NCBI GenBank assembly: GCA_038373885.1
Contig: JAWZYV010012274.1
Coordinates: 2,604,001 to 2,668,000 of the forward strand
Length of the DNA stretch: 64,000 nt
Source of the DNA: Cheiracanthium punctorium
Taxonomy: Eukaryota > Arthropoda > Arachnida > Araneae > Cheiracanthiidae
Direction of reading: 5' to 3'
Made by a program: the position numbers and the translations under genes. This document shows, one piece after another, positions 12,179-23,344 of the stretch. Position 1 is the stretch's first letter. Every line of letters begins with the position of its first letter. The notes beneath the pieces were generated by a model that saw nothing but the letters and a program-made list of their open reading frames with translations, was not told where the DNA came from and did no database searches.

Positions 12179-12430
12179 TTAAATTTTTTGACATGGATAT
12201 AAAAAAAAACCAATTTCTCCCCTTAGTAAAGCATAAATGCACTGTACATTTATTGCAGTAGATATGGGTTTTACCTTTGCAACCGTAATTTTTACACCGG
12301 GTTGCTCCATGCTTATCATCAACTTTTGATCTACAGAGTCATTGATAATCTCAGGATGAGGTCGAGTTTCAACTGCTCTTTGGCATATCCTTTTATTTTG
12401 TACAATAGGTGATAATGATGGCCTTCCCAT
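12179..12430 (-). pseudogene. piggyBac transposase, C-terminal fragment with frameshifted Cys-rich domain
   Basis: The minus-strand frame starts MGRPSL at 12430 and runs 83 codons. About 60 codons in, the family-like sequence jumps frame: the shifted frame, also open at 12006-12242, reads GCKGKTHIYCNKC and then TVHLCFTKGRN. These are paired Cys positions like the C-terminal zinc-binding domain that ends piggyBac transposases, which binds the transposon ends. Part of the C-x2-C set and the final CF..YH-like residues are altered, and the reading frame is broken, so the product would not work. The acidic N-terminal fragment lies just upstream on the same strand. Confidence 0.65.
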
Positions 12431-12546
12431 TTTTTAATTATTTTTTGCTAAACCAACCGTACATAGATCTGAAGCTGATCTCATTTTGAAATGTAACAAA
12501 TCTAATATGTTCTTTTTTGAAACTCCTCAAAAAAATTCCAAGAATT

Positions 12547-12646
12547 TTAACAAAATTTACCTTTTGCAACAGTTTGATTACCACTATCAACAAAGCAATC
12601 ATCATCAGATTCCAATTCTTCAGTATCTGCTATTTCAGCACTAGTC
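12547..12646 (-). pseudogene. piggyBac transposase, N-terminal acidic fragment
   Basis: Read on the minus strand, this block gives an acidic stretch with DTEELESDDD, then a stop at 12547-12549. Acidic, low-complexity N-termini of this sort are usual in piggyBac transposases. It is followed within ~120 bp by the C-terminal fragment, so several hundred codons of the catalytic domain are gone. Assignment depends on position inside a piggyBac element. Alone the acidic motif would not be enough. Confidence 0.5.
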
Positions 12647-13357
12647 TATATAATCTAAAAACTTCCTTTAGATCTATTCGAAATATAATTTTGACAAAAT
12701 TATTGAATAGTTATTCTAAAATAATAAAAATGAATATTTGATCCTCCTAATAAACTGTTGTTGTATTTAAAAACAATTCAATTGCCTAAAATAAATTCGA
12801 CAGCAAAAATATCAATAATTCAACTACCTAAAGAATCACAACCACGTGTACCGAATGTCCATTGTAATGGACATGTGATTACGCTCCATTTTTTCCCAAA
12901 TTATAAACAGTAATACAATAAAACTATTTCTAATGCTAAGATTAACTTATAAACATTGTTTAAAAAAATTACTGACACATTAGAAGAAATTATTCATATA
13001 AATCAAAAGAAAAGAAAATACTCGCGTTTTTGCAGACTAGAACCTTACGCCATTTTCAAACAAAGCAAGCTGTAAACATCTGCGCAGTGTTGCCAACCCA
13101 AAAATCGCAAACATGTGAAAAAGATTGATCTTTTACCTATTCATGGAGCAAGTTTCAACGCTCTGAAGTCAATGGGTTAAAAGAGATAAGGTTTAAAAAT
13201 GTATGTCCATTGTAATGGACATTGGGTTTGAAAGGGTTAAAAGGGTGTTAGTGAAATTTACAACCATAGTTTTGATAAAAACTAATTTAAATGAATTAAA
13301 CTTGATAAATTATATTAATTTTGAATGATGCCTTTTGGAGAATAAAATCATTTGTAA

Positions 13358-13528
13358 CAGAGGCGTAGCCAAGGGGGGGTTAGGGGGATCATAACTCCAC
13401 CCCCATGAGAAATTTTTTGCCATACAAAATGTATATACTTCACTACATTATCACACATATGTATACATATATATGAGTTGCAGTAGTCGTAACCCCCCCC
13501 CCATGAAAAATTTCTGGCTACGCCCCTG
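13358..13528 (+). mobile_element. hAT-type MITE (CAGAGGCGTAGCCA family), recent copy
   Basis: 171 bp bounded by CAGAGGCGTAGCCA and TGGCTACGCCCCTG. The 8-bp flanks atttgtaa at 13350-13357 and 13529-13536 are identical. Interior shared with the copies at 23166, 40264, 58011 and 63321: TTTTTTGCCATACAAAATGT, then a TATACATATATATGAGTTGC block, then a C run and CATGAAAAATTTCTGGCTAC. Non-coding, so mobilised by a hAT transposase encoded elsewhere. Confidence 0.92.
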
Positions 13529-13536
13529 ATTTGTAA

Positions 13537-14349
13537 TGAAATTTAACCCCTTAAAGGTCGTATTATTTTCAAGAAGATGGTCATAAATGTGCCTATTTTT
13601 TTTTATTCAAGAAAATTTATAAAAATAAATGTACGTACAATATATGTATTCGTTTCAAGGTTTGAGACATTTTTTAGCATTAAATAAAAAATTAAATTTC
13701 TAGGAATAGCCAATATTTAGGGTTATTGTGACTGAATGTGTGTTTTTCAGTGGAAATTAAAAACATTTTTTAAACACTAAAAGAGATTTTTATTAAACTT
13801 ACTTCATAATATACATAAATATTTGTAACGTGTTCTTTGGACATAGGTGAGAGAGTGAGCTAAATGTGTAAAATGCATGGCAGAAGTAACCGTACTGCTA
13901 CCATCTATTTTAAAATAAACTAATTCCAATTAACTTAAAAATAGTCTAGTACTGTGATCTGTTGTGTAAAATGAGATATAAAAAATTACTGTGCAAAAGA
14001 ATTGAAATGTTCTGATCTTTCTGGCGAATATCTTTTGAACATTCTACCCCGGAAATATCACGGGCACGAGAAATAGGGGGGAAAAGCTCAGCCCGTGATT
14101 TTGACGTGAGCGAGAAGGAAGGGGTTAACAAGAATAGTTAACTAACGCTTTAGCACCTTTAAGTGAAGTACTATCAACAACTGTATGAAAATTACGCTTT
14201 TGACCCTGCATAACCGTGCGATTCAGATCCTCTTTATTACCACCTAACAATCTTTATTTTGATATACATTTCGGGGGCATCCTGTATACTTCCAGGAAGA
14301 TATTCAAAGAATTCCACGTGTCCTATTCTGCGTAAAATTTCTATCTGTA
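13537..14349. other. Unassigned DNA
   Basis: No gene recognised. The 61-codon minus-strand frame at 13946-14131 has no motif. Confidence 0.45.
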
Positions 14350-14503
14350 TACCGCATTGGCCCGAATATAACGCGGTGTTTTTTCACTGATCATTTCCCG
14401 TAAAAAACCTGACTCGCTCTAAATTCGAGGTCCATATATAGGATTTTTCTAATTACCTCGATGAAAAATTTGGGTTTCGCTTTATATTCGAGCCAATACA
14501 GTA
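14350..14503. mobile_element. TA-inserting MITE (Tc1/pogo type)
   Basis: Inverted ends CCGCATTGGCCCGAATATAA and TTATATTCGAGCCAATACAG, about 27 bp long, bounded by TA on each side. TA duplication is the insertion signature of the Tc1/mariner/pogo group. The 154-bp copy is non-coding. Confidence 0.75.
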
Positions 14504-16140
14504 ATTTATATTAGTACATACTAAATATTTTAGATCCGAAAATTTTTTAAACGTTCAATTTTTTCTTAAAATTTTAATATACCCCAAGAAGTTATTGCAA
14601 ATACTGGACTATTATAGTACATTTTTTTTAAATAAAAAATGCAGGAACTACAGTGAAAGAAGAACTGAGAGCCCGGTACTCATTTTACATGAAAGCCGTA
14701 ATTTTTTGATAGCCGGCAAGCACAGTAGTAGCTTGACCTGAATCCTTAAAACTAATTAGTTAGCATTTGGGCGTCTGTAAAAGCAACGCGGAAAATGTTC
14801 TTTATTCAAAGATTTATAACGCTGATTCGAGTGCTATCTTTAAAACAATTTAGGAGCCAAGGAAAATAAATATTTAGTAGGGGGAGTATTTTTAGTAGGG
14901 GGATATTAAACAGCAATAATCTATAGAGACATAGGTTTACCTTCACCAGTTACGTGATATTCTCTTATAAACTTGTATTTAAAACACTAAGTTTTATGTC
15001 TGGAGAAAATCGTACAACATTAAAAAAGTCAGGAGATTACAATGTATTGCGAATAGAATATATGGTACAACGCTATTTGTTTACACAGAAAAACATTCAT
15101 TAACTGTCAGAATCATGGAATATATTTGAAACAAATTTATTCATAAAAGAACTTAGTCTAAAAATGGTTTAGTACGGTAGACGTAATCCGGATATAAAAA
15201 CAGCCAAAGAATCAGAATATTTCCTTAGGTACTTGTAATAAAGTAAATATCGAATAAAGGAGCAAGTCAATCATATATAAATCAAACAAATAAAGTGTTA
15301 CATGTGGCTCAATAAGATACATTAACGTACATAAGCTTTCGTTTTGTTTATCAAATAATGATATCCAAAAGTGACATTGAAAATAATGATATACAGGTGC
15401 GTAAGATAAGGAAGCATGCTTAAGCTGAACCATGTCGAATTACGTAAACAATGTGGTGTTATGCTGGTACAGCCGAATTAAATAGCACAAGATATGCAAT
15501 TTTCGGAAATAAACTACATTGGTTTATTTTTGAGAACACTGTACAGAGAAAAGTTTGTTTATAGGAAGCTAAAGTGGAAATAACCGTAGGGGCTGCCTTT
15601 TGAAATAAGTTAATTTAAAAGTATTTTTAAATGCGGAATTAATAATGAATTCATTTTTTTTCTGTCATCTATACATTTTGTTGAAAAATATTCCCTTACA
15701 GTTAGTAGTAATATTAAATTTCAGATGTTCTTCAAAGCGCAGTATTCTACATGTATTGTGGGTATAGGTACTTAGAAAAAAATAGTGAGTCGAAGTACCG
15801 ATTAAGAATTAAAATATGAAAAATGTATTCGAATGAATTTTAAATAAATACACCTAGTAAACATGAAAATTCCTTGGCAAGACTGGATGTGTTTTAGAAG
15901 CATTACTTTGTTTACATACACCTTTAAAAACCATATAAACAGCATAAATAAATATAAATAAATAAACAGAAATAAAAAGAATAAATACAAACTAAGTCCA
16001 TAGTTTTACAACTTTTTAAATGGTTTCGTAAAGCCCATTTATTTATATCTAGATTGAATTACTATGTGTTTACAAAGTTCTTACGTCCGATAGAAAGAAC
16101 TGAAAATAATGCTTTACTTACGTAAAACTACAATTTCAGT
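14504..16140. other. Unassigned AT-rich DNA
   Basis: No gene recognised. Open frames at 15212-15433 and 15802-15990 (minus) are hydrophobic and Tyr/Phe-rich, as expected from translated A/T-rich intron. Neither shows a signal peptide or transmembrane layout that I would defend. Confidence 0.45.
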
Positions 16141-16184
16141 AAGCTCCACAAAGTTTCACCTTTCAGATGACAGTAGTATAGGGC

Positions 16185-16394
16185 TTGAATGGTGTAAAGT
16201 ACAACACAAATTTTCCAAATTGTGACGGTACAGATCACGGAAACAAAACACGGACACGGGAGGATCACCCACGGTATTCTGAACGATCGGCACTCTCAGA
16301 AGCAACTAAAGAGAAAATCGCAGGTTGCCGAACTGTTTGGTCGCCACGTGGACTAGACCGAGAAATTATCTCGCCAAGCTGTAAAATCCAATAA
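16185..16394 (+). other. GC-richer open stretch, possible exon or promoter island
   Basis: A 69-codon open frame in a locally CpG-containing block that matches none of the repeats in this window. The predicted peptide is polar (NKTRTREDHPRYSERS, then ATKEKIAG) with no recognised domain. A CAG at about 16231 could be a splice acceptor but lacks a strong pyrimidine tract. Just after it, 16395-16460 has two CGCCAAA motifs and GGCGGCGATGATG, the kind of mix seen in some promoters. Real gene, promoter or decayed repeat cannot be separated from sequence alone. Confidence 0.2.
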
Positions 16395-16550
16395 GAAACA
16401 CGCCAAATCTGCCCTCTAAACTGGCGGCGATGATGTTGCTAGAATGCTCGCCAAACTTAAACGGTGCATTATTTGAATTATGAAAAATGCTATTTAAATA
16501 AATTTCGTTTCGCGTGAATAGTAATAAAGAGTAAAAGTATTACAGAGAAG

Positions 16551-16657
16551 ATGAAATAGTAGAAATAATAATTAACTTTATTATGTTCTTTTGACCTTAG
16601 TTTCTCTTTTCTTTTCTTATGTCTATGAAATAGTAGAAATAATAATTATCTTTGGGT
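16551..16657 (+). repeat. Local direct repeat
   Basis: The motif ATGAAATAGTAGAAATAATA followed by ATTA occurs at 16551 and again near 16625, about 75 bp apart, with unrelated pyrimidine-rich sequence between. A small replication-slippage duplication. Confidence 0.6.
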
Positions 16658-16922
16658 CTACGAGTATGAATTATCTACGAGTGTGGATTAAAGCAGATCG
16701 TACTTTCAGTTGAGAGAACTTTTGTTTTACTTTTTTAATTTAACAATAATTATTTTCTGTATGTTTTCTACCTGTAACGTGCAGTCAGATTCATGATTAC
16801 TTTTATACTAAAGCTGAAAGTATTTAAGTTTAATGAAAGAAATAGAAAACTATTTATAAAAACTAAGTTCAATCAAAATTATTACAGATGCCAAATAACA
16901 ATAAAATATGAAATGAAATGTG

Positions 16923-17157
16923 AGTTTACGCCCGATTATCTACGCGATGGAGGGGGCCGGGCTGGGGCTAGGCCGGGGGTGGGATTGCCCTCCGTGGGGG
17001 GACTTTCTAAGGCGTCCTAACCCGTATTTACGCGAAGTTTCGGAGAAAACCACGGCAAACTCCGAACGATGAGGCCGACGGACGCGACCTGGGTTTGAGC
17101 TTTGCATCTTCCGTGCCCCAGTTGAGAGCGCATATCCTCCCAATCACTGGTGGGGCT
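16923..17157 (-). repeat. tRNA-derived SINE (family B)
   Basis: Minus-strand copy. On the plus strand the body reads CGCCCGATTATCTACGCGAT, then GCCCTCCGTGGGGGGAC, TCCTAACCCGTATTTACGCG, AAGTTTCGGAG and CTCCGAACGATGAGG, and the tRNA-like head follows with ACCTGGGTTTGAGC near 17087 where the B box should be. The copy at 27574-27806 has a better B box. Confidence 0.75.
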
Positions 17158-17811
17158 CAATAATAAAGTATATTTTTCAGTTTAAAAAAATGTTATTTAA
17201 AAAATGATGAGTTTTCAAAAGTATGAACATGAAAATTAGAAAATCTATTTAATACTTTCGTAAAACTTCAGTGGGATATTAAACCCACTATTTGTGAATT
17301 GACTGAAATTTTGCCAGAATTTTATTGCAGAATGGTTGTTATTTATTTCTCTAAGCATATATAAGATGAATCCGAATTTATGGTCAGAAGGACAGTAGGG
17401 TACGAAGATGACAGAATCATACAGAAACACGGGTGAAAAACATAATTTTCATGCAACTTTCAGCGGTGTTCTTTAGAAAAATATTGAAGTATTAGTCGAC
17501 TTTCCAAGTAGGTTTTGTATATATAAATATTGGGACATTATATTATATATATAAATATCAGTAGCGCATAGTGGGTTTCAAAGTTGGACTGCCTCCATTA
17601 ACTTTCTGAAGTATCTATGAGAATGTGCGGTAAAGGAAGGGGTAGGGGGACTTGTGCCAATGATTACACGAAATTACTTAACTGTATTGACAGCTTACAG
17701 TTATCGTTCTAAAGATCAAATATTGAATAAGTGTAGTTAGAAAATGGATGAAATTATTTTTTTATACTATCTTAAAAATGTAGAGTAACATTATCACCCT
17801 CCCGAAAAATG
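17158..17811. other. Unassigned AT-rich DNA
   Basis: No gene or repeat recognised. Confidence 0.45.
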
Positions 17812-17819
17812 ACCGTCAT

Positions 17820-18078
17820 CAGTATCGGATCCAGGGTAGGGGCTAGGGAGGTTCAGCCCCCTCCCCCAAAAGAGATTTCTATAGGATAACATGATAACGT
17901 TCTGCTTTATCACGTACTTTGGATAGGTAAAATAAGCTTTTTTAATGATTCAGCCCCTGCCAAAAAGTGTTACATTGTTTTAGATCAAAATTTTGCTTAA
18001 TTGTAGATTTTTCGTGGGTCAAATGAACTTTTATCAAAACTTAGCCCCTCCCAAAAGAAATTTTGGGATCCGCCACTG
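17820..18078 (+). mobile_element. hAT-type MITE with perfect 8-bp target duplication
   Basis: Ends CAGTATCGGATCC and GGATCCGCCACTG enclose 259 bp. Flanks accgtcat at 17812-17819 and 18079-18086 are identical. The interior has paired subterminal blocks GTTCAGCCCCCTCCCCC and TAGCCCCTCCC. No coding content. Confidence 0.88.
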
Positions 18079-18221
18079 ACCGTCATTATAGAGTGAGAAA
18101 ACTACGTTATGACCATTTAATGATAGAAATCTGTCACTCTATCAGCAGTAGTGAGACTATATCACTCTGATATTAGTAGTGAAAGTGCACTTTTCAGACT
18201 CCAATGAAGAGTGATCGTACC

Positions 18222-18392
18222 CAGTGGCGTACGCAAGGCGGGGGGTTGGGGGTTCACCCCCCCCCCTTGTCAAATTTTTTTTAGCAAAATGTCCATAAAT
18301 TTTCAATTTTTAGCTTAAATATTACGTATTTTAACACAAAGTTATGTCTATAACCCCCTCCCACCCTTGAAGGAAGTCTGCATACGCCACTG
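18222..18392 (+). mobile_element. hAT-type MITE, related to the GCGTAGCCA family
   Basis: Ends CAGTGGCGTACGCAAGG and GCATACGCCACTG, 171 bp, same length class and same G/C-run layout as the 13358 copy, with an AGCAAAATGTCCATAAAT interior. The flanks (atcgtacc and ctacctcc) agree only in part, so the target duplication is uncertain. Confidence 0.75.
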
Positions 18393-18564
18393 CTACCTCC
18401 TAGCATGCGTTTGCTACTGATAAAAGTGATTATATGCCCACGCAGCTTCTCGTAACTTGCCTGAAACTTTAACTGCACGCCATATTACCGGCGGCATAGT
18501 TTCTATCCAATCATGGAATATACTTTCTGAAATAAATAAAACCGTATAAATATTTTCTTTTGTT

Positions 18565-18640
18565 GCACGTTCCCCTTAAGAAGTCCTCCACCAAGGCACC
18601 AACCCCGCTGGCAGATGCCCCTAGTGTAGGCTTGCCATAG
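18565..18640 (+). repeat. SINE family A, tail fragment
   Basis: Short piece with AAGAAGTCCTCCACCAAGGC, CAGATGCCCCTAGTGTAGG and CTTGCCATAG, matching the distal body and tail of family A. The head and central part are absent. Confidence 0.6.
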
Positions 18641-18694
18641 CACGAAACATCTTGTAAATTCTATTGAAATTGCAACATTTAAGATACATTTGTT

Positions 18695-18790
18695 CAGTGG
18701 CGCATCCAAGAGAGACGCTAAGGAGCTTCAGTTCCTTCAAAAGGCATTGGTTTGGTAACATTTTGCTTTAATGTTACATCAAGCGTTGTT
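18695..18790 (+). mobile_element. hAT-type element, left end only
   Basis: Begins CAGTGGCGCATCCAAGAG followed by GCTAAGGAGCTTCAGTTCC, which parallels the subterminal block of the MITE at 11443. I did not find its matching right end, so the extent is a guess. Confidence 0.4.
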
Positions 18791-19835
18791 GAAAAGTCAC
18801 ACATTGCATTGATATTTTTAAGTTTCCCATACTTCAAAGAAATTAATATGAGTTTATAAAAAGTATTTTAAAAACTCTTTTCATTATTTTTTTTTTTTCA
18901 TGAATAAGGACCTTTAATTTATATAAGCATTATTACGATGTTTAAAGTAGTTTAAAAACCGGTTTTCATAAAAAAAATTTATAAATAAAGCCCTTATATC
19001 ATTTTAATTATGCTTAAGTATTTTGTGACAATACTTAATATAATAATATTTATATTTAAGTATTATCATAAAAGACGTTTAATGATTATTTATTACATGG
19101 CCGCCGCTTTGGTAAATAGAAATTTGATTTTACAAATGCATAAAAAGCGCTTTCACTCTATTATCGATAATCATTTAGTTTCTCAGTAGTTGGGCTAGTT
19201 TGCAAACTTATGTTGTGTACTCAATTTTAATAGGTAAGCAAGGATGAAAAGGCATGTTAATTTGTACAATAATTTATTTTTAAGAACATGCTTTAGCTAT
19301 CTCTAATAAGAAACATAACATTAAATAATGCCCAGGCATCGCCAGTTTATTGATAGAAAGTAAGCAATATTACGTATCTTAGCCACTTCTTTGCAGCCAA
19401 TTTTTATTTACGCCCCTCAAAATTTCCCCCTACCCTTCTAATCAATGCGATCTGTTAGTAATAGTTTTTGCTCTCTTATCTCATTAAAGAATTTTCAGAG
19501 ATGTCGAGTGGTTGAGTGAAAGGTATTCATATTATGGTGGGTGTTTTGAAAGCAAAAAACGGTTGTATAAACATTGCTTTTCCTCTTATTATAGACAGTG
19601 AAATAAAAATAAAAATTGTTTTAGGTTGGATATTTGTTTTAACATGTTCGTTTGAGCAATCACTGGGCCATCCTCTCACCCCAATAATCAGCCAATGCTT
19701 TACGATTGTGAATAATAAAAGTTGCAATAGAACTTACAATAGGAGAAAAGTTAGAAAGTTTTAATTACTTTTAAAAAAATATATTAAATCTACTTAAACA
19801 TTTAATCTATAATAGGCTACTGTAAACCTTGTACA
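18791..19835. other. Unassigned AT-rich DNA
   Basis: Nothing supportable. The overlapping frames at 19516-19764 (plus) and 19527-19727 (minus) mirror each other on opposite strands and have no motif. Confidence 0.4.
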
Positions 19836-20018
19836 CACTGAAAATAATGCCTTGTTGATTCAACAAAAATTTGGTTGGCGCTGTTTCAACCGAATAATTT
19901 TATTAATTCAACGAAATACTTTGTTAATTTAACAAAAGTAAAAAAATTATTCGGTTGAAATAGCGCCAACCAAATTTTTGCGCCAACAAAATTATGTTCA
20001 ACAAAAAATTTTTCCGTG
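19836..20018. mobile_element. Palindromic MITE
   Basis: A near-palindrome. The left arm (19865-19903) contains AAAAATTTGGTTGGCGCTGT and the right arm (19941-19980) contains ATAGCGCCAACCAAATTTTT. Outer ends CACTGAAAATAATG and TTTTTCCGTG are weak inverses. It would fold into a long hairpin. The class and target duplication are unresolved. Confidence 0.65.
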
Positions 20019-20169
20019 CATTTTTGGGGGTGTAAAAAATAGAAAATAGAATTTTAAAAACGTGATTCAAATTAAAAAAGGAATTACTGATAGTACATTA
20101 CATTATACTATTAGTCACAAAATATATTTACAGGGCGAGGCTTTCTTTCCTAGTGTGCGTTTTTGAATC

Positions 20170-20310
20170 CCTCTCTTACTGCAGAGTCAGAAACGCCACT
20201 CTTCGAAATTGTGATATGTCACTCTCTGGAGGTCGGCCCCATTCTGCTACCAATGTAGGGTGATATATCACTCTTTAGGACTCATTCCTCACTCTTGCTT
20301 ATTAAGAGAG
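20170..20310. repeat. Block with repeated AGAGTGA/TCACTCT motifs
   Basis: CACTCT or its inverse occurs several times (for example TGTCACTCTCTGG and GATATATCACTCT). The same motif cluster, in the other orientation, is at 18088-18210. The two may be flanks of one dispersed repeat family. Ends could not be set. Confidence 0.35.
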
Positions 20311-22820
20311 TACAAGTTATTGACTAAAAATATGCAATATTTAGTGATATGACAATTTAAAAACACTGAGCAATTCATTTACTTCAAGTTTCGGTGTCCA
20401 TAAAACTGCATGCAACCATAAACATTTGCTAGCAGGCGCAAAAATGTCTGGAGAAACGAAAATCTCTTTCTGATTTGCACATTGGTGGTGTCAACGCAGA
20501 CTAAACCACGTGAAAGCTATCTCACCACAGCAGCGAAGCCTTCAGCTATTTTGATATGCAGTTCGCGTCACGTGCTTTGCATTGACCCTGCCCATCCTCT
20601 CCCGCCGTTGTCATAGATTTTCACATTATCAAAAGATCTTTTTTTTCGAAAAATTACAAAAAAAGTAGTCTAAACTAATTTTAGCTTTTGTGGAACCGAA
20701 AGAACATTCAATGGTGCAAAAATGCCGCATTAATATTACGGCAAATGCTAGCTGATAAGTGCTTTAACACGATTTTTGGAACAAAAGATTAAAAATTATT
20801 TAGAATATTGGAAAAAATGCCGAAAAAAAAAAGTTAGTTGTAAGTCGCCCGTTGGAAAATGATGAATATAACAGGACTTTTAATTTAATATACACGGAAA
20901 TATTTGTAAACACGGTGTATTGTACATTAATCCATATTATCTCAATAGATCTCCTGTTTTTTTTAAATTCATAATCTAATGCTGCCATTACATAACTAAA
21001 ACAATTAAAGTATTTTTTACTAGTGTTTAAAAATAAAAATTCTCGCGAAATCTGAAATGCTCGATTTAATTATTTAAATCCTCCATGGTTCAGTAGAAGA
21101 AAATATTTATTTATTTATGTATTTTTATCTCGTGAAAAACGTTAAACTATGTAATCTAGGGGAGCTATTTAGAATCGCACAAACTGTGGATTTGCTATAA
21201 CTAACGCAGATTGTTCGACACAGTTTATCAATATCATGCAATTTTTTGATTTATGAGATCATGTTTTTGACTGCCGTAAAAGAAATCCTCGTTAGTTCAC
21301 CTATAGTTAGTTTCCTAACAGAGTAATATTATAGCTTCCGCGACGTTGAAAAAAAAAAATGTTTTCTTTGTGTAGCGTCGGACAATTAGGGAGGAACGTA
21401 ATCGCTACCTTACAACTGTACTGTGTCATCGGTTACACCTGTATCCAAAGTTTCAGCTCAATTGGCCGAGAGGAAGTGGATTAAAATTCAGAAACAAATT
21501 TTGATGTATAACGACATAATAATAGAACAAATCTAAGCCAGGCTTATCTAAATTGTGTAAAGCTTATTTTAGCGATTAGAGAGAACATCTTTTAGGAATT
21601 TTAATAAAGTTTTCAACAGTGCGCTAAACTTCTGGAAAGATAGAATTCACTTTTCGATGAAGGAAACTAGAATTGTTTCACATCATAATATTAATGTAAA
21701 AATGTCAACCAACTGGATAATTCAGTCTAAGGCTTACAGATATACATATTACTCTTTAAAGCTACTAAAATACAAGAAAATTAATTATGCAATCTATCAT
21801 ATGACATTGCTCGTTTAGTTAGAAATTAATGAGTACGAGAGTTTGAAATATATGAATATATATCGTGGCAAAGAAAAGATTGGAAGATGTAGCAAAGAAA
21901 CATCGAGGACAAAGATGTTGTCAAGGTTGCATTTGACCCCACGCCAAGGATGACAAGAATATAAGTGTTTATAATCATAATAGCTGAATTTATTCGTTGC
22001 ATTTTTTAAATCCGAAGGCCAATATAATTCTGGAATCTTCATTCAAAACGCCTTTTTCATTAACAGAAAACTGGCGAAAAATGTCACTTCAACGAGCTTA
22101 ATGGAAATAAATGCTTGTACAAATAGTTTGAAAGAACTACTTGCTTTTAGACATATAACATTAGGTGAATATTCTGTATATGCGTACAAAAACTACATCT
22201 AACATATTTTCACTGCAACATCATTGAATACATTATTTCAATCGGTATTAAGAAAATGTTTTGTTTGTTTGTTAAGTACTTAACAATTATTAAGTAGTTA
22301 ACAATTTAATAAACGAATCTTCTTTTGAAATCATATGAATTATTAATTTATTCTGCTATTTTAGATTTTTCTCGCATTTGTTTGGAATTGGAGAATAAAA
22401 AAAAGGGATATCTAGTTTAAAGAAGTGTACCACATAAAAATGATACCTAAAATTCATCATGTAATATAAAAAAGGAAATTTTATCTTCCAAGTTTTAGAT
22501 GCACATAATCTGCATTCAGGTACTGAAAATATTTTTGAATAGTTAGAAACCTACAATTTAACCTTTCGATTTACCTTTCGAGCTATATCTTTAGGCTGCT
22601 AAGGTTAAACGGGAAAAAAAAAGGGAATCGTATTATCGAAAACGAATAGTTGTGGCTGGACCGTATCAACATTGACGTAAATTGGTATGTAATATTTGGT
22701 GGCGGGGGACATGTACCACTGAGGGGCAAAATGTTTCCTATTGTAGAAAATATTTTTCAAATAAGTTATATCTGATTTTTCTTGAATTTTGCCCATAGTA
22801 AGTTACGCTTATGATGCAAG
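20311..22820. other. Unassigned DNA; one GC-richer patch at 20440-20620
   Basis: No gene. The patch at 20440-20620 has two CACGTG hexamers (near 20508 and 20571) and a pyrimidine-rich, CpG-containing tail, and is not shared with other parts of the window. The remainder is AT-rich with no recognised repeat. Confidence 0.4.
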
Positions 22821-23130
22821 GTGTCATATAGCTCGCAGTGTACGTGCAAGATGAGTTTACCGTACTCTCCTGGCCGCAAATTCCGCGGACTTAAATCCAA
22901 TAGGCAATCTGTGGGACGACCTCGATCGAGTTGTTCGCGCCATGGATCCTCAACTCAACCGCGTAATCTAGCGCAGGTGGCCACGACACTGAAGTCGGCA
23001 TGGTTCGACATCCCAGTGAACACCTTTAAAAACCTAATTGACTCTTTTGCTGGACGCCTCGCAGCGGTCCGTTCTGTGAAAGGTGGTTATTCTGGCTTTT
23101 GGCAGGTGGTCACATTAATATGACAAGACT
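22821..23130 (+). pseudogene. Tc1-like transposase, C-terminal fragment (frameshifted)
   Basis: One frame reads LAANSADLNPIGNLWDDLDR, close to the PDLNPIENLWD block that carries the final catalytic acidic region of Tc1-like DDE transposases. After about 29 codons the match moves to another frame, which reads PRNLAQVATTLKSAW, then IPVNTFKNLIDS and RLAAVRSVKGG, a typical C-terminal tail, and stops at about 23121. The N-terminal paired-type DNA-binding domain and the first two catalytic residues are missing. GGTGGTCACATTAATATGAC just before and after the stop may be the start of the right terminal repeat. A dead, 5'-truncated copy. Confidence 0.85.
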
Positions 23131-23165
23131 GTGTATATTGACAGTATAAATTTGAGGTTATGTAT

Positions 23166-23344
23166 CAGGGGCGTTGCCAAGGGGGGAGGGGTTAGGCGGG
23201 TCATAACCCCCCCCCCATGAGGGATTTTTTTGCCACACAAAATGTATATTCTTCACTCCCTTATCGCACACATGTATGCATATATGTGAGTTGAAGTAAT
23301 CGTAACCCCCCCCCCCGCATGAAAAACTTCTGGCTACGTCACTG
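23166..23344 (+). mobile_element. hAT-type MITE (GGCGTAGCCA family)
   Basis: Begins CAGGGGCGTTGCCAAGG and ends TTCTGGCTACGTCACTG, about 179 bp, with the family interior (GCCACACAAAATGTATATTC, then TATATGTGAGTTG). Flanks ttatgtat and gttatgtt are similar but not perfect, so the 8-bp duplication has changed or the end is off by one base. It lies 45 bp after the Tc1 relic. Confidence 0.85.

Larger units (their letters stand above)
11786..13236 (-). mobile_element. piggyBac element, internally deleted
   Basis: A 1,451-bp element flanked on both sides by TTAA (11782-11785, 13237-13240). Its ends CCCTTTCAGACCC and GGGTTTGAAAGGG are inverses with one difference. TTAA insertion and CCCTTT ends are hallmarks of piggyBac. 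Between the ends, the minus strand carries an acidic N-terminal piece and the C-terminal Cys-rich piece of a transposase, with the DDD catalytic core missing between them. Three hairpin motifs with arms ATGTCCATT/AATGGACAT (11917, 12855, 13203) sit near the termini. The element cannot move itself but has well-kept ends that could be mobilised in trans. Confidence 0.85.
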
